Below are positions 34,067 through 42,399 of a stretch of 64,000 bases of DNA, piece after piece. The notes below the pieces were generated by a model. It ran no database searches. It was not told the DNA's origin and saw only the letters and a program-made list of their open reading frames with translations. The position numbers were made by a program, and so were the translations under genes. How positions within the stretch are numbered: position 1 is the first letter of the stretch; every line of letters begins with the position of its first letter. The DNA is from Loktanella gaetbuli (GTDB lineage: Bacteria > Pseudomonadota > Alphaproteobacteria > Rhodobacterales > Rhodobacteraceae), in the NCBI RefSeq assembly GCF_020531945.1, contig NZ_JAJATZ010000004.1:62001-126000 (forward strand), given 5' to 3'.

Positions 34067-36064
34067 GTGTTCAAGAAAATTCTGATCGCCAATCGTGGCG
34101 AAATCGCCTGCCGCGTCATCAAGACGGCGCGGCGTATGGGGATCGCCACTGTTGCAGTGTATTCGGATGCGGATGCGCAGGCGCTACATGTCAAGATGGC
34201 AGATGAGGCGGTCCACATTGGACCCAGCCCCGCCAACCAATCCTATATCGTGATCGACAAGATCATGGACGCGATTCGCCAGACCGGCGCTGAAGCGGTG
34301 CATCCGGGCTATGGTTTCCTGTCGGAAAACCCCAAGTTCGCCGAGGCGCTGAAAGCCGAAGGCGTGGCCTTTATCGGGCCGCCCGTGGGGGCCATCGAGG
34401 CCATGGGCGACAAGATCACGTCCAAGAAGCTGGCGGATGAGGCTGGTGTCAGCACGGTGCCTGGCCACATGGACCTGATTGCGGACGCCGATGAGGCGGT
34501 CAGAATCAGCCAGCAGATCGGCTATCCGGTGATGATCAAGGCCAGCGCGGGGGGCGGTGGCAAGGGCATGCGGATTGCATGGGACGACGCTGGCGCACGC
34601 GAGGGATTCCAGTCGTCCAAGAACGAGGCGGCCAACAGTTTTGGCGACGACCGGATTTTCATCGAAAAATTCGTGACCCAGCCGCGCCACATCGAAATTC
34701 AGGTCCTGGCCGACAGCCACGGCAACGCGGTCTATCTGCACGAGCGCGAATGCAGCATCCAGCGCCGCAACCAGAAGGTGATCGAAGAGGCCCCGAGCCC
34801 GTTTCTGGACGAAGAAACCCGTGCGGCGATGGGCGCGCAGTCGGTCGCACTTGCGCAGGCCGTCGGTTATACCAGCGCGGGCACCGTCGAATTCATCGTG
34901 GATGGCGACCGCAATTTCTATTTTTTGGAAATGAACACGCGGTTGCAGGTGGAACATCCTGTGACAGAACTGATCACGGGCATCGACCTCGTCGAACAGA
35001 TGATCCGAGTGGCAGCAGGCGAGAAACTGGCCTTTGGTCAGGATGACCTCAAGATCAATGGTTGGGCTATCGAGAGCCGCCTGTATGCCGAGGATCCGTT
35101 CCGCGGGTTCTTGCCGTCCATCGGGCGTCTGACCCGCTATCGCCCACCGGTCGAGGTGGCAGAGGCCGGGCGGGCCGTGCGCAATGATACCGGCGTGTTC
35201 GAGGGTGGCGAGATCAGCATGTTCTACGATCCGATGATCGCCAAGCTGTGTACCTGGGCACCGACCCGGTCTGCAGCGATCGAAGAAATGCGGTTGGCGC
35301 TGGACGGATTCGAGCTGGAGGGGATTGGCCACAACCTGCCATTCCTGGCCGCGGTGATGGATCATCCGAAATTCACCGCGGGCGACATGACCACGGCGTT
35401 CATCGAGGAAGAATTTCCTGACGGTTTCCAGGGTGTCGATCTGGCAGGGGACACGGTGCTGCGTGTTGCTGCGGCAACTGCGGCGATGCACCGAATCGGT
35501 GAAATCCGTCGCACGCGCATCACCGGGCGCATGGACAACCATGAACGCCACGTCGGCACGGACTGGAACGTCACGCTACAGGGCGAAAGCCATGACACGA
35601 TCATCAAGGCCGACCGTGCGGGGGCCGATGTGACCATCGGTGACCGGACCTTGCGGGTCGAAAGCGACTGGTTGCCCGGTCAACCACTGGCGCGCCTGAT
35701 GGTGGACGGCACGCCCTTGGTGCTTAAGGTGGCCAAGATTTCGGGGGGGTTCCGGGTGCGGCACCGCGGGGCCGACGTCAAGGTTCATGTCCGAACCCCG
35801 CGTCAGGCCGAAGTTGCCAAGCTGATGCCGGTCAAGGTGCCGCCGGATACGTCGAAACTGCTGCTGTGCCCGATGCCGGGGCTGATCGTGTCGCTGAATG
35901 TCGCCGTGGGCGACGAGGTTCAGGACGGTCAGGCGCTGTGCACGGTCGAGGCGATGAAGATGGAAAACATCCTGCGTGCCGAACGCAAGGGCGTCGTGAC
36001 CAAGATCAACGCGGCCCCTGGTGACAGCCTGGCCGTGGATGATGTGATCATGGAGTTCGAGTGA
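34067..36064 (+). CDS. pccA: Propionyl-CoA carboxylase alpha subunit (biotin carboxylase/BCCP)
   Basis: Protein of 665 residues: biotin carboxylase (about 1-445; ATP-grasp ASAGGGGKGMR and the EMNTRLQVEHPVTE active-site segment), a BT linker region (about 480-580) and a C-terminal biotinyl domain with EAMKMEN, where K631 should carry biotin. It carboxylates biotin with ATP and bicarbonate, and PccB then carboxylates propionyl-CoA. Starts with GTG after GGAGGG. Its stop overlaps the next gene by 4 bases. Confidence 0.96.
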   Translation: MFKKILIANRGEIACRVIKTARRMGIATVAVYSDADAQALHVKMADEAVHIGPSPANQSYIVIDKIMDAIRQTGAEAVHPGYGFLSENPKFAEALKAEGVAFIGPPVGAIEAMGDKITSKKLADEAGVSTVPGHMDLIADADEAVRISQQIGYPVMIKASAGGGGKGMRIAWDDAGAREGFQSSKNEAANSFGDDRIFIEKFVTQPRHIEIQVLADSHGNAVYLHERECSIQRRNQKVIEEAPSPFLDEETRAAMGAQSVALAQAVGYTSAGTVEFIVDGDRNFYFLEMNTRLQVEHPVTELITGIDLVEQMIRVAAGEKLAFGQDDLKINGWAIESRLYAEDPFRGFLPSIGRLTRYRPPVEVAEAGRAVRNDTGVFEGGEISMFYDPMIAKLCTWAPTRSAAIEEMRLALDGFELEGIGHNLPFLAAVMDHPKFTAGDMTTAFIEEEFPDGFQGVDLAGDTVLRVAAATAAMHRIGEIRRTRITGRMDNHERHVGTDWNVTLQGESHDTIIKADRAGADVTIGDRTLRVESDWLPGQPLARLMVDGTPLVLKVAKISGGFRVRHRGADVKVHVRTPRQAEVAKLMPVKVPPDTSKLLLCPMPGLIVSLNVAVGDEVQDGQALCTVEAMKMENILRAERKGVVTKINAAPGDSLAVDDVIMEFE

Positions 36065-36456
36065 CACAAACCTGGCAACTCTTGCTGATCTGGCTGGCCG
36101 CCTGCGTGATCGCCGTGATCGCGGGATTTGGCTTGCTCAACATCATGGTGCAGGATACCGAAATCAGCTACGCGACCGAGCTTCCGCGCTCGGTCGTGAC
36201 GGTGCCGATGATCTGCGTGATCGTGTTCTGGGGGGTCGTGCGGGCGGCCGGGGTCCTGCTGGAACCGGTGCGGACATTCACCTTTGGCGGGTTGGCCGTC
36301 TACCTCGCGCTGTTCGTCGTGGGGCGGGTGCTGGTCAGCGTGGCGATTGATCCGGTGTTCGTTCTGATTCTGGTACTGGTGATCCTGATGACCTTGGGCT
36401 GGATGGCGATCCGCGGGGCTGCGCGGGCCATGCCGCAATCAGTTGACCGCCGCTGA
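36061..36456 (+). CDS. Small integral membrane protein, unknown
   Basis: Protein of 131 residues with about four hydrophobic segments (roughly 6-28, 44-64, 73-95, 97-115) and a short basic tail. It starts with a GTG overlapping the pccA stop (GTGA), so it is translationally coupled to pccA. Its 3' end overlaps the convergent DUF4174 gene by 18 bases. No recognised domain; a role linked to propionate metabolism is only suggested by position. Confidence 0.7.
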   Translation: MTQTWQLLLIWLAACVIAVIAGFGLLNIMVQDTEISYATELPRSVVTVPMICVIVFWGVVRAAGVLLEPVRTFTFGGLAVYLALFVVGRVLVSVAIDPVFVLILVLVILMTLGWMAIRGAARAMPQSVDRR

Positions 36457-36927
36457 TCCTGCGGCGCGGCGTTCGGTGATTTCACGCTGACGCACCGGCA
36501 TCTTGTCGATGGACCGTGACAATTCGCGCACGTCCCACGGGCTGGGTTTGCGCAGTTTCACCTGACCGTCCTTGCCCAGCAGCGCCATCATGAAACCGCG
36601 CGGCCGCAGTTGCAGGCGCATGGGTGAACGTGCGGCAGGGTCGGTGTCGAACAGCACCACGACGTCACGTTCGACCAGTTCATCGACCCGCGATGCCAGC
36701 AGTTCCATCTGTTCGATGAACGCGGGATCGTTGGGTGAATCGGCGAAAACCGCGACCGGGCGGGCGATCCACTGGAAATCGGACAACATGATCTGGTCCG
36801 CGTTCAGCGGGGTTGCCGGATCGGCAAGCCAGGCGGCGACGGCACCGGGTGATTCCGACTGCGCCGGCAGCATGGCGGGCCAGAGTGTCATGGCCGCGAG
36901 GCCGGCGATGAAATTTCTTTTGTTCAT
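36439..36927 (-). CDS. DUF4174 domain protein, secreted
   Basis: Protein of 162 residues with a signal peptide (MNKRNFIAGLAAMTLWPAMLPAQS, cleavage near 22). The DUF4174 domain (about 45-150) shows RPVAVFADSPNDPAF, ERDVVVLFDTDP, LLGKDGQVKLR and the final IDKMPVRQREITERR, which are hallmarks of this thioredoxin-like family of unknown function. It is divergent from the mutase gene; 36928-37095 is a shared, AT-rich promoter region. Confidence 0.8.
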   Translation of the reverse strand: MNKRNFIAGLAAMTLWPAMLPAQSESPGAVAAWLADPATPLNADQIMLSDFQWIARPVAVFADSPNDPAFIEQMELLASRVDELVERDVVVLFDTDPAARSPMRLQLRPRGFMMALLGKDGQVKLRKPSPWDVRELSRSIDKMPVRQREITERRAAGSAAVN

Positions 36928-37095
36928 GATCTGAATATAGGTGTGTCTCGCGCCAATGCCATGCCCGCGTCGTTTTGCGCATGCGCAATAAAATTGCCCT
37001 GCAGCGAAAAATAATAGCACGATGATAGCGCAAGCTTTTTGACCTTTGCGCCGCGTCGCGGCATGAATGGCGCAGAGGAAGAGGAGCGCCACATC

Positions 37096-39222
37096 ATGTC
37101 TGACAAAACCGAATGGGAAAAGATCGCCGAAAAGGAACTGCGCGGGCGGTCCCTGGACGATCTGACGTGGCATACCCTCGAAGGGATCGCCGTCAAACCG
37201 TTATATACCGCAGAGGATACGGCCGATCTGCCGCATATGGGCGGCATTCCGGGTGCGGCCCCCTACACGCGCGGGGTCAAGGCCACGATGTACGCAGGCA
37301 GGCCCTGGACGATCCGGCAATACGCGGGGTTTTCCACGGCAGAAGAATCAAATGCGTTTTACCGTCAGGCGCTGGCCGCTGGTCAGCAGGGCGTGTCGGT
37401 GGCATTCGATCTGGCCACCCATCGCGGCTATGACAGTGACCACCCGCGGGTCGAAGGCGACGTGGGCAAGGCCGGTGTCGCCATCGACAGCGTCGAGGAC
37501 ATGAAGATCCTGTTCGACGGAATCCCGCTGGACAAGGTGTCGGTCAGCATGACGATGAACGGCGCGGTCATTCCGATCCTCGCGAATTTCATCGTGGTGG
37601 GTGAGGAGCAGGGCCACGACAGGTCCGTGCTGTCAGGCACGATCCAGAACGATATCCTCAAGGAATTCATGGTGCGCAACACCTACGTCTATCCGCCGGA
37701 ACCGTCGATGCGCATCATTTCGGACATCATCCAGTACACGTCCGACCAGATGCCGAAATTCAACTCGATCTCGATTTCCGGCTACCACATGCAAGAGGCC
37801 GGCGCGAACCTGGTGCAGGAACTGGCCTATACGCTGGCCGATGGCCGCGAATACGTGCGCGCGGCGATTGCGGCGGGCATGGATGTCGATCACTTTGCCG
37901 GACGGCTTAGTTTCTTTTTCGCCATCGGGACGAATTTTTTCATGGAGGCGGCCAAGCTGCGCGCGGCGCGCCTGCTGTGGTTCCGCGTGATGGAGGAATT
38001 CGCGCCCAAGAACCCCAAATCATCCATGTTGCGGACCCATTGCCAGACCTCGGGCGTCAGTTTGCAGGAACAGGACCCCTACAACAACGTGGTGCGCACC
38101 GCCTACGAGGCGATGAGCGCGGTGTTGGGCGGCACCCAGTCGCTGCACACCAACGCGCTGGACGAGGCGATTGCCCTGCCGTCCGATTTCGCGGCCCGGA
38201 TCGCGCGGAACACGCAGCTGATCCTGCAAGAGGAAACCGGCGTTACCAAGGTCGTCGATCCATTGGCGGGCAGTTACTACGTCGAAAAGCTGACGCATGA
38301 TCTGGCAGAAGCCGCCTGGGCCCTGATGGAAGAGGTCGAGGAGTTGGGCGGCATGACCAAGGCCGTCGCATCCGGCATGCCGAAACTGCGGATCGAGGAA
38401 ACCGCCGCCACCCGGCAGGCCAATATCGACCGCGGCACCGAGGTCATCGTCGGCGTCAACAAATACCGCAAGGACAAAGAAGACCCGATCGACATCCGCG
38501 ATATCGACAACGCGGGCGTGCGCGACAGCCAGATTGCCCGGCTGAAGGCCACGCGTGACGGGCGGGATCAGGCGGCCTGCGATGCTGCATTGGCCGAACT
38601 GACCCGCCGCGCCCGTGAGAGCGGCAACCTGCTGGAGGCCGCGGTCGAGGCCGCACGCCAGCGGGCGACCGTGGGCGAGATCAGCAGCGCGATGGAGGAC
38701 GTCTTTGGCCGCCACCGGGCCGAGGTCAAGACGCTGGCCGGTGTCTACGGTGCCGCCTACGAAGGCGACGCAGGCTTTGCCGCGATCCAGAAGGACATCG
38801 AGGATTTCGCAACCGAAGAAGGGCGCCGCCCCCGGATGCTGGTCGTCAAAATGGGGCAGGACGGGCACGACCGTGGGGCCAAGGTCATCGCGACGGCATT
38901 CGCCGATATCGGGTTCGACGTGGACGTAGGCCCGTTGTTCCAGACACCAGAGGAGGCCGCACAGGACGCCATCGACAACGATGTGCACGTCATCGGCATC
39001 AGTTCGCAGGCGGCAGGTCACAAGACACTGGCCCCCAAGCTGATCAAGGCGCTGGAGGACGCGGGCGCGGGTGATATCCTTGTGATCTGCGGTGGCGTGA
39101 TCCCGCAGCAGGACTACAAATTCCTGTATGATGCGGGGGTCAAGGCGATCTTTGGCCCCGGCACGAACATCCCTGTCGCCGCACAGGACATTTTGAAACT
39201 GATCCGCGAGACGCGCACCTGA
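37096..39222 (+). CDS. scpA: Methylmalonyl-CoA mutase
   Basis: Adenosylcobalamin-dependent enzyme of 708 residues, a fused single-chain form. It interconverts (R)-methylmalonyl-CoA and succinyl-CoA. N-terminal TIM barrel: TRGVKATMYAGRPWTIRQYAG and SISGYHMQEAGA; C-terminal B12-binding domain with the DGHDRG (DxHxxG) motif at about residues 590-600, then GISSQAAGHKT and VICGGVIPQQD. The ATG at 37096 follows GAGGAG. It sits with pccA and pccB, completing the route from propionyl-CoA to the TCA cycle. The epimerase is not evident here. Confidence 0.96.
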   Translation: MSDKTEWEKIAEKELRGRSLDDLTWHTLEGIAVKPLYTAEDTADLPHMGGIPGAAPYTRGVKATMYAGRPWTIRQYAGFSTAEESNAFYRQALAAGQQGVSVAFDLATHRGYDSDHPRVEGDVGKAGVAIDSVEDMKILFDGIPLDKVSVSMTMNGAVIPILANFIVVGEEQGHDRSVLSGTIQNDILKEFMVRNTYVYPPEPSMRIISDIIQYTSDQMPKFNSISISGYHMQEAGANLVQELAYTLADGREYVRAAIAAGMDVDHFAGRLSFFFAIGTNFFMEAAKLRAARLLWFRVMEEFAPKNPKSSMLRTHCQTSGVSLQEQDPYNNVVRTAYEAMSAVLGGTQSLHTNALDEAIALPSDFAARIARNTQLILQEETGVTKVVDPLAGSYYVEKLTHDLAEAAWALMEEVEELGGMTKAVASGMPKLRIEETAATRQANIDRGTEVIVGVNKYRKDKEDPIDIRDIDNAGVRDSQIARLKATRDGRDQAACDAALAELTRRARESGNLLEAAVEAARQRATVGEISSAMEDVFGRHRAEVKTLAGVYGAAYEGDAGFAAIQKDIEDFATEEGRRPRMLVVKMGQDGHDRGAKVIATAFADIGFDVDVGPLFQTPEEAAQDAIDNDVHVIGISSQAAGHKTLAPKLIKALEDAGAGDILVICGGVIPQQDYKFLYDAGVKAIFGPGTNIPVAAQDILKLIRETRT

Positions 39223-39828
39223 ATGCTGACCCTCGACCATATCGCGATTGCCTGTACCGACCTCGATGCAGGCACGGCATGGGTGGAAAAAACGCTGGGC
39301 GTGCCGTTGCAGCCAGGGGGCAAACACGCGGCCTTCGGCACGCACAACACGCTGCTGGCGCTGGGCGACACCTACCTCGAGGTGATTGCGCTGGATCCGG
39401 ACGCGCAGCGCACGCGCCCTGCGTGGTTCGCGCTGGATGCATTCGCCGGGCCGCCGCGCTGTGCGAACTGGATTTGCAGGACGGACGATCTGAAAGGCGC
39501 GATTGCGGATGCGCCTGCGGACGTCGGTGCCATCGTGCCATTGGAACGCGGCGCGTTGCGGTGGGACATCACCGTGCCCGATGACGGCGGCCTGCCCCTG
39601 CAGGGGGCCTGTCCCACGCTGATCCGGTGGGGTGACGGGGTGGCGCACCCGACAGAAACACTGACCGACCGGGGCTGCACCCTGATCGGCTGGGAGGTGC
39701 ACCACCCGCAGGCTGAGGCGTTGGGACGCGATCTGGCCTTGGACGACCCACGGGTGATCTATGCCGCTGGTGCGCCACGGTTTCGGGCCACGATCCGCAC
39801 GCGGGACGGGGTCAGGACGCTGGGATGA
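39223..39828 (+). CDS. VOC-family (Glyoxalase_3-like) protein
   Basis: Protein of 201 residues beginning immediately after the mutase stop. An early vicinal-oxygen-chelate motif (LDHIAIACTDLDAGTAWVEKTLGV) and the HAAFGTHNTLLALGDTYLEVIALD stretch match the Glyoxalase_3-like domain. It is longer than methylmalonyl-CoA epimerase (about 135 residues) and lacks its usual second metal-site layout, so I do not call it an epimerase despite the position. Ends with a 4-base overlap into the GNAT gene. Confidence 0.8.
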   Translation: MLTLDHIAIACTDLDAGTAWVEKTLGVPLQPGGKHAAFGTHNTLLALGDTYLEVIALDPDAQRTRPAWFALDAFAGPPRCANWICRTDDLKGAIADAPADVGAIVPLERGALRWDITVPDDGGLPLQGACPTLIRWGDGVAHPTETLTDRGCTLIGWEVHHPQAEALGRDLALDDPRVIYAAGAPRFRATIRTRDGVRTLG

Positions 39829-40295
39829 TCCGGGCCGCAACCCGCGCCGATGCCGCGGCGATCTGCGCGATCTGGAACCCGATCATCCGCGAGACAGGCA
39901 TCACGTTTACCGCAATCGAAAAGACACCGCAGGCCATTGCTGATCTGATTGCCACGCGCCCCGTGCTGGTGGCCGAAACCGGTGGGTTGGTCGCAGGTTT
40001 TGCCACCTATGGCCCGTTTCGCGGCGGTGACGGGTATCGCCATACGGCGGAACACACAGTGCATCTGGCACCCGCCGCGCGGGGTGCGGGGCTGGGGCGA
40101 TCACTGATGGATGCGCTGTGCGCAGACGCACGCGCCGCGGGCATCCATACCCTATGGGCCGGGTGCAGCGCCGAAAATCCAGCAGGGGTGGCCTTTCACG
40201 AAAAACTGGGGTTTGTGAAAATCGCGACCCTTCCGCAAGTGGGGCGCAAATTCGATCGCTGGATCGACCTTATTCTTTTGACCAAGATGTTGTAG
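39825..40295 (+). CDS. GNAT N-acetyltransferase (phosphinothricin acetyltransferase-like)
   Basis: Protein of 156 residues. Acetyl-CoA-binding motif A (LAPAARGAGLGRSLMDALCADAR) and the later CSAENPAGVAFHEKLGF and GRKFDRWIDLILL match the phosphinothricin/methionine sulfone acetyltransferase group (Pat/MddA). Members acetylate toxic amino-acid analogues. Substrate here is unknown. It is translationally linked to the VOC gene. Confidence 0.88.
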   Translation: MIRAATRADAAAICAIWNPIIRETGITFTAIEKTPQAIADLIATRPVLVAETGGLVAGFATYGPFRGGDGYRHTAEHTVHLAPAARGAGLGRSLMDALCADARAAGIHTLWAGCSAENPAGVAFHEKLGFVKIATLPQVGRKFDRWIDLILLTKML

Positions 40296-40305
40296 ACATC
40301 GGGGT

Positions 40306-40986
40306 ATGTCGCTCTGGTCCCGAATCTCTGACGCATTGGCGGCCCTGCGCGCGGGCGAGGGGCTGGCGACGGTGTTCGATCTGCTGCGCACGCCGCCTGA
40401 CAGGTCCGTGGCCTTTACCATCGCTGTGATCGCGCTGGGTGCCAAAATGGCCAAGGCGGACGGGCAGGTGACCCGCAACGAGGTCGCGGCCTTTCGCGAG
40501 GTGTTCCACATCCCGGCCTCAGAAGAGGCGCATGCCGCGCGATTGTTCAACATGGCGCGCACCGATGTCGCGGGGTTCGAGGCCTATGCCACCAAGATCG
40601 CGTCGATGTTTCGTGGGGCCGAGGGCCCGCTGTCGGACCTGATGGAGGGTCTGTTTCACATCGCGATGGCCGATGGTGACTATCACCCGGCCGAGGATGC
40701 GTTTCTGGCGCGGGTGGCCGAAATATTCGGGTTCGACGATCGCCGGTTCGCGCGGATCAGGGCGCAGTTCGTGGCTGACGCGGACCGCGACGCCTATGAT
40801 GTGCTGGGTGTTTCGCCCGATGCACCGATCGAAGAGGTGCGTGCCGCCTGGCGCGCGCAGGTGCGCGAGACACACCCTGACCGCATGTTGGCTCGCGGCG
40901 TGCCCGAAGAGGCCGTCCGGCTGGCTGAAAAACGCCTGATCGCGATCAACCGCGCATGGGAGCAGATCAACGCCGGGACCGCATGA
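40306..40986 (+). CDS. DjlA-like protein: TerB-like domain plus C-terminal J domain
   Basis: Protein of 226 residues. A TerB-like alpha-helical domain (about 35-150; AKMAKADGQVTRNEVAAF and IAMADGDYHPAEDAFLARVAEIFG, with acidic metal-binding-like residues) is followed by a J domain (about 162-224) carrying HPD in RETHPDRML. J domains recruit DnaK. Unlike E. coli DjlA it shows no N-terminal membrane anchor. Follows the GNAT gene by 10 bases and overlaps the next gene by 4. Confidence 0.88.
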   Translation: MSLWSRISDALAALRAGEGLATVFDLLRTPPDRSVAFTIAVIALGAKMAKADGQVTRNEVAAFREVFHIPASEEAHAARLFNMARTDVAGFEAYATKIASMFRGAEGPLSDLMEGLFHIAMADGDYHPAEDAFLARVAEIFGFDDRRFARIRAQFVADADRDAYDVLGVSPDAPIEEVRAAWRAQVRETHPDRMLARGVPEEAVRLAEKRLIAINRAWEQINAGTA

Positions 40987-41987
40987 TGCGGCTGGCCACG
41001 TGGAACGTTGCCTGGTTCGATGCGCTGTTCGATGACGCAGGCGCGCTGGTGCGCGATGACGGCTGGTCGAAACGCTGGGATGTGACCCGCCGCGATCAGG
41101 CCGATGCGATTGCACATGTCCTGCAGACGATGAACGCCGACGCCATCATGGTGATCGAGGCCCCCGATACGTCGTCGCGTCGCAGCGGGGCGGCGGCACT
41201 GCGGCATTTCGCTGACCACTACGGGTTGCGACAACGCGCTGCCCTGATCGGTTTTGCCAATGACACGCGGCAGGAAATCGCGCTGATGTTCGATCCCGAC
41301 TGCGGCAGTGCGGTTCACCGCCCGCTGTCCGACGACGCGGCCCCCCGGTTCGACCGTTCCCTGACCGTGACGCTGAACGGCCATGACATCGATGCCGTCT
41401 GGTCAAAGCCGCCGCTGGAACTGGTCTATACGCCAAGGAACGGCGCAGCGCTGTCGCTGATCGGTGTGCATGCCAAATCCAAGGCGGCCCACGGCGATAC
41501 GGCGGCCGAACGCGCCCGTGTCGGGGTTGCCAACCGGCGCAAGCAACTGTCGCAATGCCTGTGGCTGCGCCGACGGGTGGACCAGATGTTGCGGGACGAT
41601 CCTGCGGCCCGGCTGGTGGTGCTGGGCGATTTCAACGACGGGCCGGGGCTGGACGAATACGAGGTCGAATTCGGGCAATCCGGCGTGGAAATCGTGCTGG
41701 GGACACAAGGCGACGGGATGCCTTTGCATGACCCGCATGCGCAACTGGCCTTGGGCAGCCGCAATGGTGCGCGGCCTGCGACGGCCCGGTTCAGACCGAA
41801 CGATGGCCCCTATCTGTCGGCGCTGCTGGATTACATCATGGTCAGCCCTGCCTTGCGTGCGACGCAGCCTGTATGGCGCATCTGGCATCCTTTTGATGAT
41901 CCAGAGGTTTTTGCAGATACGTCGCTGCGCGAGGCCTTGTTGCTGGCGTCAGACCATTTCCCGGTCACGCTGGATCTGATGGTGTGA
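40983..41987 (+). CDS. Endonuclease/exonuclease/phosphatase (EEP) family protein
   Basis: Protein of 334 residues beginning MMRLATWNVAWFD. The EEP fold signatures are present: TWNVAW (Asn), VIEAPDT (metal Glu), GVHAKSK, LVVLGDFNDGP and LASDHFPVTLDL (catalytic Asp-His). Could be a nuclease or a lipid/inositol phosphatase; the family does not decide the substrate. No signal peptide is visible. The start overlaps the J-domain gene stop by 4 bases. Confidence 0.85.
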   Translation: MMRLATWNVAWFDALFDDAGALVRDDGWSKRWDVTRRDQADAIAHVLQTMNADAIMVIEAPDTSSRRSGAAALRHFADHYGLRQRAALIGFANDTRQEIALMFDPDCGSAVHRPLSDDAAPRFDRSLTVTLNGHDIDAVWSKPPLELVYTPRNGAALSLIGVHAKSKAAHGDTAAERARVGVANRRKQLSQCLWLRRRVDQMLRDDPAARLVVLGDFNDGPGLDEYEVEFGQSGVEIVLGTQGDGMPLHDPHAQLALGSRNGARPATARFRPNDGPYLSALLDYIMVSPALRATQPVWRIWHPFDDPEVFADTSLREALLLASDHFPVTLDLMV

Positions 41988-42021
41988 TTGAAAATCACGT
42001 GGCAGCCCCCATGTCTGAGGT

Positions 42022-42399
42022 ATGAAACATCTCATCCTTGCTGCTGTATTGACCCTGTCCACCCTGCCTGCCGTCGCCCAAGAGGCGGAGACCGATACCG
42101 ATACCGGCGGACGCGACCTGATCGAGGAGGGGGCCAAGCTGTTCCTGCGCGGTCTGCTGCGCGAGGCGGACCCCGCGATCCGCGAATTGCAGGATCTGGC
42201 CGATAACGTGGGCCCCGCGTTGCAGATGCTGCGCGAGGAAATGGGCCCGGCCCTGGCCGAGATCATGTCCCGGATTGACGATATCGGTAACTATGAAAAT
42301 CCCGAAATCCTGCCGAACGGCGATATCATCATTCGGCGCGCCCCGGATGCGCCCGCCTATGTGCCGCCAGAGGACGCGTTGGGTGATGTGGAGCTGTGA
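42022..42399 (+). CDS. Secreted conserved hypothetical protein
   Basis: Protein of 125 residues with a clean signal peptide (MKHLILAAVLTLSTLPAVAQ). The mature part is acidic and helical (DLIEEGAKLFLRGLLREADPAIRELQDLADNVG, MSRIDDIGNYENPEILPNGDIIIRR). Similar proteins in Rhodobacteraceae carry the misleading name AAA+ family ATPase, but no Walker motif is present. Its last 43 bases overlap the 3' end of ppx on the other strand. Confidence 0.75.
   Translation: MKHLILAAVLTLSTLPAVAQEAETDTDTGGRDLIEEGAKLFLRGLLREADPAIRELQDLADNVGPALQMLREEMGPALAEIMSRIDDIGNYENPEILPNGDIIIRRAPDAPAYVPPEDALGDVEL

Noticed and set aside
39223..39828. VOC gene as methylmalonyl-CoA epimerase
   Set aside because: Position next to the mutase is tempting, but at 201 residues it is too long and fits Glyoxalase_3-like proteins better.
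38020..39840. A 606-codon minus-strand frame opposite the mutase and VOC genes
   Set aside because: Antisense shadow of methylmalonyl-CoA mutase, with no domain.
42022..42399. AAA+ ATPase label for the secreted helical protein
   Set aside because: No Walker A or B motif, and the protein has a signal peptide; the name seems to be a database error.
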